The notes under the pieces are model-generated. The model was not told the DNA's origin. It saw nothing but the letters and a program-made list of their open reading frames with translations, and ran no database searches. A DNA stretch of 5,331 nt from Sphingobacteriales bacterium (GTDB taxonomy: Bacteria; Bacteroidota; Bacteroidia; Sphingobacteriales; Sphingobacteriaceae): contig CANJWU010000091.1 in the NCBI GenBank assembly GCA_947478655.1, positions 1 through 5,331 of the forward strand. The letters are read 5' to 3'. Made by a program: the position numbers and the translations under genes. Positions 1 through 5,331 of this stretch are shown here, one piece after another. How positions within the stretch are numbered: the stretch's first letter is position 1; every line of letters begins with the position of its first letter.

Positions 1-147
1 AACTGCGCTGAACATTAAAACTCCCATAGCTAAGTAATCTAATCCGGTCCAAATTACTTCGTTTGTAAATTTGCTAGCAATATATGGGATGAATAATAAG
101 CTCCACACCGAGCAAATCATTACAACAAATCGTCGCAATTTCATCAT
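1..147 (-). CDS. Small integral membrane protein, N-terminal part (3' end outside window)
   Basis: An open frame begins with ATGATG (147-142) and runs 49 codons to the left edge. It starts M-M-K-L-R-R, then a hydrophobic segment (residues about 7-24), a short polar stretch with F-T-N-E-V-I-W, and a second hydrophobic segment from about residue 36. The Arg-Arg suggests a cytoplasmic N-terminus. The pattern I-P-[YF]-I-A-x-x-F-T-x-E-V-x-W-x-x-x-D-Y with M-G after it resembles, from memory, short uncharacterised membrane proteins found in many bacteria; their function is unknown to me. The start lies 3 bases after the stop of the preceding gene and in the same frame, so the two are probably coupled. 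Either ATG could be used. Its function is probably unrelated to the surface proteins upstream. Confidence 0.75.
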   Translation of the reverse strand, partial: MMKLRRFVVMICSVWSLLFIPYIASKFTNEVIWTGLDYLAMGVLMFSAV

Positions 148-150
148 TTT

Positions 151-684
151 TTAATATTGCTTAATCTGAAACTGAGCATAATTTTTATTACTCTTTAAGA
201 ATGCTAATTGTTGCATTAGCTGTTTATCTTTTACTAATAAATAAATACTTGTATTTGGATTTGCATACAAATTTGTGGCCAATAGCATTTTACTGATCAA
301 TTGATTTAAAGAATTATCTTGAATACTTTTAGCGCTAATGAAAAAATAAAAATCAATGTTATTTATGGGCGTGATGAGCTGATTAACCTGATTGACCATC
401 ATGGCCAAAGCCATTGAATCTGTTGCGATACCTACATTTGCTTTGGAAATTTGATCGGCAATACAGTTATTTAAATTAGCCCCATGACATATTACTGGTT
501 TTGCCGAAAAATCAACAGCAACATAAGTATCCTTAAGCAAACGACTTCCTAATTCCTTAATATAGTTTTTAATACTTACGCTGTCTTCTATATTTGCTTT
601 ACTTAAATAGTAACATGCATTTTGCGCATTTGACTTAGCCAATACAAATACAAAAAACAACAAGAAGCCTAATCTTTTTTTCAT
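151..684 (-). CDS. Exported protein of unknown function, 177 residues
   Basis: I do not recognise this family. Residues 1-20 are a clear signal peptide (M-K-K-R-L, a Phe/Leu/Val-rich core, cleavage expected at S-N-A|Q). No lipobox precedes Cys24, so a lipoprotein is unlikely. The mature part has three Cys (24, 66, 74) that could form a disulfide in the periplasm. It looks mixed alpha/beta: strands at about 53-59, 110-116 (I-D-F-Y-F-F-I) and 145-151 (T-S-I-Y-L-L-V) alternate with helices. No transmembrane segment follows the signal peptide. The protein is probably periplasmic or secreted, but it has no T9SS tail. The ATG lies 2 bases after the stop of the barrel protein gene, with an A-rich rather than SD start region, so co-expression is likely. 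A role as a periplasmic partner of the barrel is a guess from position only. Confidence 0.9.
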   Translation of the reverse strand: MKKRLGFLLFFVFVLAKSNAQNACYYLSKANIEDSVSIKNYIKELGSRLLKDTYVAVDFSAKPVICHGANLNNCIADQISKANVGIATDSMALAMMVNQVNQLITPINNIDFYFFISAKSIQDNSLNQLISKMLLATNLYANPNTSIYLLVKDKQLMQQLAFLKSNKNYAQFQIKQY

Positions 685-686
685 TG

Positions 687-2282
687 CTATAATTTATATT
701 TTAATGTTAGTTGAAAAGTGCTGATATCTATAAAATGCTGTAGCTTGTTAATCAATAATACACTTTCTATTTGATCGTATTTTATACTCAATGATTTTTC
801 TTGTGGTGTTAGTATTTCTGCTGTAGATTGTAAAAAAGCAAAACCTACATTTGCAGATATTTTTTTAGTGACGCTTCGTTCCACCCCTATTTGCAAGCCA
901 TAAAAATTAAGCTGCGAATTTAGTTGCAATGCAGTAGAATCAAATAATTGATAAGATCCAAAATCATAAACGCCATTTTCACTTATTTTAACATTGAAAA
1001 AATCGGTGTACAGGCCGCTATAAATTGCGGTGGCCTCGGTTTCTCGCTTTAGTGTTCCATTTACTTTTTTAGCAAGCCTAAACCCTATATTCAATTTTGT
1101 TTTGGAATTAAATTTATAAGCCAACTCCAGCGTTGCATTGGTAGTTGTAAAATTTAAATGCTGAAACTCATTAATATCACTTATTTCGTTGAATCGAATA
1201 TAGTTTGAACCATCTGGATCAATGGCATTAAAAACTTCAGAATAACTTTTTAAATAACTCACATTTTCTGCGGCATAGCTTGAATAACCTAACACAACGG
1301 CAGCTTCCCATTTTGGTTTGTTAAATAAATAAACCCCCAAGCCAATGCCTTTATTTGACATTTTTAAATTACTATTTTCTATTATAGGATTGCTACTTAG
1401 AATAGGATTACTTGCAATAAAATAATTTATCCCAAAATTACCTTCTAAAAAAAAAGTTGATTTTCTAAAATAAAGCGCATGCGTACTATTCAATTTTGTA
1501 TTTGAATAAATTCTTCTTAACCTGTTTTGATTAAAATTTACACCACCAAAATCTAAGTAGTTGGCCGTATTGATATTAATTTTTTGTGGCTTGTTCAATA
1601 AGATATTATGCAGATAAATCAATCCATTGGAGTCTGTTTGTGTATTAATACCATTGACAGTTAAATTGTATAAAGGTATTTTTTGTACCGTGGTATCTTG
1701 CGCACTTTTAAAGCCATCTAAAATAGATCGTTTGCGAATTGCTTTAACTATTAAATATTTTCCTCTTGGTGTAAGTTGATTGATCGCTTTGATTTTAAAT
1801 ATTTTAGTTTTAATCGTATAAGCTAATTCAAAACTAACGTCTAATGTATCTTTGATCATTACTTTATTTACATTCACAGCGCTTAAATATAATTGGGCAT
1901 CAACTATAAAATTGAACTCTAGCGAATTTAGCGTGTCTATCCTTAACTGATACGGAACAACGGCAATATATGTTGGGGCATTTCCTTTAGTATATACATA
2001 ATTATTATAGCGTAAAACATATTGGTCTAAAGTTAAGCTATCTGCTAATTTATTTTCTTGTAGTATAAGATTTGGCACGCGCACTGCTGACGATTCAAAA
2101 CAGGCTCTTAAACCATCATTGTCTTCAATAATATTAATGGCAGCATAATAATCTAAGAAGTATAGCGCTTTTAATTTCAAATTAGCTTGCGCATTCATTT
2201 GATTTTGTGCAAATGCGCCTTTATATCCCGAAATAGAAAATAGCAAAAGGTATAACAGAAAATAAATTTTATTTTTTTTCAT
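687..2282 (-). CDS. Outer-membrane beta-barrel protein with N-terminal periplasmic domains
   Basis: 531 residues. Residues 1-25 are a signal peptide (M-K-K-N-K, a long hydrophobic core, cleavage expected at A-F-A|Q). Residues about 35-180 begin with two helices and continue as several strands, loosely resembling an NTF2-like fold; this is a weak inference. Residues about 203-240 (Y-N-L-T-V-N-G ... D-S-N-G-L-I-Y-L) look like a small carboxypeptidase-regulatory or CNA-B-type beta-sandwich segment. From about 276 to the end I count eight amphipathic strands: 276-289, 311-320, 325-335, 376-391, 396-406, 459-470, 473-485 and 516-530. They have short turns within hairpins and long loops between them, typical of an eight-stranded outer-membrane barrel. 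The protein ends in L-K-Y-K-L rather than the usual terminal Phe. The ATG directly follows the upstream stop, and the SD and signal peptide support this start. It could anchor or help expose the upstream T9SS cargo. I do not see PorP/SprF landmarks. Confidence 0.92.
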   Translation of the reverse strand: MKKNKIYFLLYLLLFSISGYKGAFAQNQMNAQANLKLKALYFLDYYAAINIIEDNDGLRACFESSAVRVPNLILQENKLADSLTLDQYVLRYNNYVYTKGNAPTYIAVVPYQLRIDTLNSLEFNFIVDAQLYLSAVNVNKVMIKDTLDVSFELAYTIKTKIFKIKAINQLTPRGKYLIVKAIRKRSILDGFKSAQDTTVQKIPLYNLTVNGINTQTDSNGLIYLHNILLNKPQKININTANYLDFGGVNFNQNRLRRIYSNTKLNSTHALYFRKSTFFLEGNFGINYFIASNPILSSNPIIENSNLKMSNKGIGLGVYLFNKPKWEAAVVLGYSSYAAENVSYLKSYSEVFNAIDPDGSNYIRFNEISDINEFQHLNFTTTNATLELAYKFNSKTKLNIGFRLAKKVNGTLKRETEATAIYSGLYTDFFNVKISENGVYDFGSYQLFDSTALQLNSQLNFYGLQIGVERSVTKKISANVGFAFLQSTAEILTPQEKSLSIKYDQIESVLLINKLQHFIDISTFQLTLKYKL

Positions 2283-5200
2283 CTATTGCCCTCCCAAAAT
2301 TAATTTAGCCCAGTACTGCAACGATTGGTTATCTATTATCTGCACAAAATAAATTCCAGGTGGTGCATTTAATTTAAATTGTGCGGCTAGCGTATTGTCA
2401 AGAATAAAGTTGTCTATTAACCTGAGTTGATTATCAAAAACTTTTATGGATGAAATTGCAATGTTATTACTTTTTATATTAAAAATCCCGCTTGATGGGT
2501 TAGGATATAATAAAAATGGTGTGTTCAGCATGTCTGTCATTCCTGTTGCAGACGATTTATTATAATAACTTTTTGTTTCGCAAGCACCTAAACTAGTCTT
2601 TAAATAATATTCATATAATGTTGTATCAAAAGTATGTGGCAATAATACATAGCGTAAATTACCGCCCACAATGTCTGTTTCTAAATTGGTACTTTTTGTA
2701 AAAAATCCCCATTGATAAATTACACCAAAAGTTGAATCACTACAAAATAATAAATCCGAATTCTCTTTTCTTAATATTTTTGATTTTGAGGGTGCTTGTC
2801 CAAACTTAATGCGCACAGGCAATTTCATTTCATTTAAGCAGCCCGTTATTTTATTAATTTGTGTGAGACGCAAAGTGTCTACCCCTTCTTTTAATCCCCA
2901 ATTTACATATACAACTTTGTCTGAAGGATTGGAAACAATTTTACCGCCACTTGTACTCCAGAAATAAGTATAGTTTGCATTTGTTTGCGCAAGACCATAT
3001 CTCACCTCTTGTTGGTTTCTACAAACGGTGGTCACACCTAAAATTGTAGTGGTATCTGGAAGTGGTAAAACAGTGATTCTGATTACATTTGAAGTATCTC
3101 CACCACAACCAGATCCTGAATAATTAATGAGTCGATAATAGGTGTCTTTTTGAACTTTCGCTGGAATATATATTGGATTAGTTGCAGCAGGAATAGTAGA
3201 CCAAATGCTGTTTAATCCAATTTGCCATTGATAAAAATAATTTCCATCACCACCAGTTGCAGGTGTTCGAATGGTTAAACTATTTGGAATTAGATTATAA
3301 CAAACATTTTGATCCGCATTGATAACTGCACTTTTGTAAACTGAATATACTTTAATTTTTAATACGCCACTATTAATTTCTCCACAGCCATTTACAGAAG
3401 TAATTTTTACTCTATAAAATCGTGTCTGTAAAAGTTTTCCTGATTGGTAATTATCAAACAAGGCACCATTTATATTTGTAAAATTAATCGAATCCGAAGA
3501 AACTTGCCATTGGTAAGTATATACATCCCCACCACCACTTGGAGCTAAAGCAAATTGCATGCGAGCAGGCGTTGCATTATAACAAATAATTTGATTATTA
3601 CTTAATTGTCCCGCCGAAAGCTGATCGTATACATTGATTTTTACAGAATCCGAAGCAATAGACCTACAGCCAAAAATAGCAATGGCATTGATTCTAAAAT
3701 AGGTAGTCTGTTTTAAATTTCCAGGCGAAAATTTCAAAGTTGTTGCACCACTTATATCAATCCAGTTGGTTCCGTTAGTAGAACTTTGCCATTGATATAT
3801 AAATTTATTATCTGCACCACTTGCATAAACGGTTAAACGCAAGGTGTCTGGAATTGTATTATAACATATACTTTGCGCTTGCGTAATGCGGGGCTTGGTA
3901 TAAATACCAGATAATACTTTTATTTTAATAGCATTACTAATTTGTAAACCGCAACCCAAATTGCATTGATTGAATAAGCGTACGTAAGTTGTTTGGAATA
4001 AATTTGCCATTTTTAATTTAGTACCATTTTGTCCATTTATACTAAACCAATTGATACTGTCGGTGGAACTTTGCCACTGGTAAAAATAAGTACCGCTTCC
4101 ACCTATTGGATTTGTCAATAATCGAATGGTGTCTGGTGCAGAATTATAACAAATGGTTTGACTTTTGTTAATACTTGCGCCAACAAACAAAGGATATACT
4201 TTTATTTTAATACTATTTGTATAAGCACTTCCGCAACCTGTATTCGAAATTATATTTACGCGATAAAAAACAGTTTGCAATAAATTTAAAGGCTGAAATG
4301 AAAGTACATTGGGATTAGCAATATTCGAAAAATTAATAGAATCGGAAGAAACTTGCCATTGATAAGTATATAAATTGCCAGCGCCAGAAGGTAAAGTAAA
4401 AAACTGAATAGCGTTTGGAATCGTATTGAAACAAATAGCTTGATTACCGACTAACTCTCCTGAGCTGAAAGCACCATAAACAGTAACTTTTACCGAATCA
4501 GAAAAAAGTGTTTCGCATCCATTAGCAGAAGTGGCTTTATACCTATAATATGTTGAAGTGGTTAATATTCCTGGAGCCAATGTTAAACCTTTTTTGCCAA
4601 GTATATCAGACCACACTGTTCCATTACTAGATATTTGCCATTGAAAAGAAAATACATTTCCGCCACCTGAAGGAATAGATTGAACGCGAAGGGTATCGGC
4701 TGCTGTGTTAAAACATATATTTTGCGAAGCGGTAATTACCGGCTTACTTACATATCCTAAAACCGTAATTATTATTGCTTTGGCAGTGTCGTTTTTACAA
4801 CCAGAAATGGTTGTTGCTACTAAGCGAACAAAAGTAGATTGAATTAATTTATTTAATTTTAATTTGATGGAAGTTTGTCCACTTATATTTTGCCAGGTAA
4901 TACTATCTATGCTACTTTGCCATTGATAGGTATACCAACCCAAACCATTTGCAGGATAGTTAATAGCCCGAACGGTATCCGGCGCAGTATTATAACAAAT
5001 TTGCTGATTATTATTTAATATCCCTTTAGGCAAAACTGGAAGTACATTAAATTCTACATAAGCACTGGTATCTTTTTTTAAACCAGCACCTGCAGAATCT
5101 ACGATACAACGAAATTTACTGTTGTTATAAGAGTAGGGAACATTCGTAATAAACAGCGTATCGTTTACCGCAACTAAATAAGTGTTATTGATTAAATTTA

Positions 5201-5331
5201 CCCAACCTGTAGCAGTTGAATCTTGCCAAGTATAAATCGAGTTGGCAGGTTGTGGATTGACCACATTAAAAATGATGTTTGTATTTTGACAAATAGCGAT
5301 GCTTCCGGGAGCAACAACAACAGCAGATTGA
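2283..5331 (-). CDS. Large secreted Ig-like repeat protein with T9SS type A sorting domain (5' end outside window)
   Basis: The reading frame is open to the right edge of the window. The GTG at 5264-5262 is not the start, because 22 further in-frame codons precede it and contain the start of another repeat (A-I-C-Q-N, Cys codon 5289-5291). The visible part is 1015 codons. It holds about ten Ig-like modules of roughly 94 residues, each with an early Cys (I-C-Y-N-type), a central Trp (usually Y-Q-W-Q) and a late Cys (usually G-C), the classic B-strand Cys, C-strand Trp and F-strand Cys pattern. Seven central modules are closely alike. The first and the last two are divergent, and the eighth, at about 2775-3032, is PKD-like. 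The C-terminal 79 residues form a T9SS sorting domain. The family is exported across the outer membrane and is usually surface-anchored or released. An adhesin or matrix role is inferred; no catalytic domain is visible. The gene leads the visible operon, and its TAG stop directly abuts the next ATG. Confidence 0.95.
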   Translation of the reverse strand, partial: QSAVVVAPGSIAICQNTNIIFNVVNPQPANSIYTWQDSTATGWVNLINNTYLVAVNDTLFITNVPYSYNNSKFRCIVDSAGAGLKKDTSAYVEFNVLPVLPKGILNNNQQICYNTAPDTVRAINYPANGLGWYTYQWQSSIDSITWQNISGQTSIKLKLNKLIQSTFVRLVATTISGCKNDTAKAIIITVLGYVSKPVITASQNICFNTAADTLRVQSIPSGGGNVFSFQWQISSNGTVWSDILGKKGLTLAPGILTTSTYYRYKATSANGCETLFSDSVKVTVYGAFSSGELVGNQAICFNTIPNAIQFFTLPSGAGNLYTYQWQVSSDSINFSNIANPNVLSFQPLNLLQTVFYRVNIISNTGCGSAYTNSIKIKVYPLFVGASINKSQTICYNSAPDTIRLLTNPIGGSGTYFYQWQSSTDSINWFSINGQNGTKLKMANLFQTTYVRLFNQCNLGCGLQISNAIKIKVLSGIYTKPRITQAQSICYNTIPDTLRLTVYASGADNKFIYQWQSSTNGTNWIDISGATTLKFSPGNLKQTTYFRINAIAIFGCRSIASDSVKINVYDQLSAGQLSNNQIICYNATPARMQFALAPSGGGDVYTYQWQVSSDSINFTNINGALFDNYQSGKLLQTRFYRVKITSVNGCGEINSGVLKIKVYSVYKSAVINADQNVCYNLIPNSLTIRTPATGGDGNYFYQWQIGLNSIWSTIPAATNPIYIPAKVQKDTYYRLINYSGSGCGGDTSNVIRITVLPLPDTTTILGVTTVCRNQQEVRYGLAQTNANYTYFWSTSGGKIVSNPSDKVVYVNWGLKEGVDTLRLTQINKITGCLNEMKLPVRIKFGQAPSKSKILRKENSDLLFCSDSTFGVIYQWGFFTKSTNLETDIVGGNLRYVLLPHTFDTTLYEYYLKTSLGACETKSYYNKSSATGMTDMLNTPFLLYPNPSSGIFNIKSNNIAISSIKVFDNQLRLIDNFILDNTLAAQFKLNAPPGIYFVQIIDNQSLQYWAKLILGGQ
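2286..2522 (-). other. T9SS type A C-terminal sorting domain
   Basis: The last 79 residues carry the landmarks of the Por_Secre_tail type (TIGR04183-like): Y-P-N-P-S-S-G near the start, a central strand (I-K-V-F-D-N) followed by L-R-L-I-D, the P-G-I-Y-F-V-Q-I segment, and a closing A-K-L-I-L. In the known system this domain is recognised by the outer-membrane translocon and normally cut off by the PorU sortase after export. It is complete, ending G-G-Q before the TAG stop. This shows that the 3' end of the gene is intact and that the organism should encode a T9SS elsewhere. Confidence 0.95.
2290..2294 (-). promoter_or_regulatory. Shine-Dalgarno-like GGAGG before the outer-membrane protein gene
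   Basis: The minus strand reads GGGAGGG at 2295-2289, which contains GGAGG. Seven bases separate this run from the ATG at 2282-2280. It overlaps the last codons (Gly-Gly) of the upstream gene. The other two start sites in the window have only A-rich sequence. A strong SD is unusual in Bacteroidota, where it contributes little to initiation, so it may simply be a by-product of the Gly-Gly codons. The spacing is right for coupling translation to the upstream gene. Confidence 0.45.
3312..4160 (-). repeat. Second copy of the three-module super-repeat (phases A-B-C)
   Basis: This is an 849-base block of three modules, in phase with the block at 4161-5006. The one-codon difference lies in the linker after its A module. 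A seventh module (3033-3311) looks like the start of a third copy: it shares G-x-Y-F-Y-Q-W-Q and a Y-R-L-x-N segment with the A module of this block. Duplication of a three-domain unit is the simplest explanation. Confidence 0.75.
4161..5006 (-). repeat. First copy of a three-module super-repeat (phases A-B-C)
   Basis: This block of three Ig-like modules (846 bases) matches the next block (3312-4160) module for module better than adjacent modules match each other. The linkers mark the phase: module A ends in K-P-V-I-T, module B in S-S-G-E-L, and module C in V-G-A-S-I-N. The second block has K-P-R-I-T, S-A-G-Q-L and K-S-A-V-I-N in the same places. By hand count about half the residues match between equal-phase modules (about 49 of 94 for C to C), against roughly a third for the adjacent A-B pair. 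Confidence 0.75.

Larger units (their letters stand above)
3033..5006 (-). repeat. Array of seven Ig-like modules inside the large secreted protein
   Basis: Seven in-frame modules begin at a Q-x-[IV]-C-[YF]-N motif. Their first-Cys codons lie at 4995-4997, 4713-4715, 4431-4433, 4149-4151, 3864-3866, 3582-3584 and 3300-3302, so the period is 282 bases, with one step of 285. Each module then has a P-[DN]-type turn, [YF]-Q-W-Q, often a S-[ST]-[DN]-[SG]-x-x-[WF] stretch (changed in the last module), [YV]-R, a G-C pair, and a final strand of the I-K-V or I-T-V type. Related but divergent modules flank the array, with Cys codons at 5289-5291 (before), 3021-3023 and 2742-2744 (after). The regular length and the Cys/Trp/Cys pattern point to stacked, disulfide-stabilised beta-sandwiches forming a stalk. 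Such modules are common in T9SS cargo of this phylum. Their ligand cannot be read from the sequence. Confidence 0.92.

Noticed and set aside
151..684. The 177-residue protein as a lipoprotein because of Cys24 near the signal peptide
   Set aside because: The residues before Cys24 are A-Q-N-A, not a lipobox, and a good type I cleavage site (S-N-A|Q) lies just upstream.
687..2282. The barrel protein as a TonB-dependent receptor of the SusC type
   Set aside because: It is far too short, has no plug domain or TonB-box features, and only about eight strands can be counted.
2280..2290. The TAG-ATG junction as a premature stop or sequencing error splitting one gene
   Set aside because: The upstream protein ends with a complete T9SS tail and the downstream one begins with a complete signal peptide, so these are two genes.
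3033..5006. The 282-base periodicity as a CRISPR array or non-coding satellite
   Set aside because: The period is an exact multiple of three, the frame is open throughout, and conservation follows protein landmarks (Cys, Trp, Gly-Cys).
5262..5264. GTG as the start codon of the large repeat protein
   Set aside because: No signal peptide follows it, and the same frame continues upstream with recognisable repeat sequence to the window edge.
1..5331. Genes on the plus strand, tRNA genes, terminators or promoters between genes
   Set aside because: The minus-strand coding genes fill the window with gaps of at most 3 bases, and no convincing plus-strand frame or RNA structure was seen on reading.

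Overview
The window is AT-rich DNA from a member of the phylum Bacteroidota. The evidence is a C-terminal type IX secretion (T9SS) sorting domain, signal peptides ending in A-Q, AT-biased codon choice and mostly A-rich rather than Shine-Dalgarno start regions. The genus cannot be told from the sequence.

Everything readable lies on the minus strand as one run of four densely packed genes, read from high to low coordinates. The first (2283-5331) is the 3' part of a large secreted repeat protein. It enters from the right edge already in frame, so its true start is outside the window. It carries about ten Ig-like modules of roughly 94 residues and a T9SS type A sorting domain. The second (687-2282) is a 531-residue outer-membrane protein: signal peptide, a possible NTF2-like domain, a small beta-sandwich-like segment, then a predicted eight-stranded barrel. 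The third (151-684) is a 177-residue exported protein of unknown function. The fourth (1-147) is the first 49 codons of a small membrane protein that runs off the left edge.

The gaps between the genes are 0, 2 and 3 bases, so there is no room for internal promoters or terminators, and co-transcription with translational coupling is very likely. There is no non-coding stretch longer than 3 bases, and no RNA gene, CRISPR array or insertion sequence was seen.

The likely reading is a cell-surface cassette: a long adhesin-like protein exported by the T9SS, an outer-membrane barrel that may anchor or accompany it, and a small periplasmic partner. The general layout (T9SS cargo followed by an outer-membrane protein) is known in this phylum. 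The barrel protein here does not look like the usual PorP/SprF partner, and the cargo has a type A rather than type B C-terminus. The most notable structural signal is a higher-order repeat: the Ig-like modules recur in sets of three.
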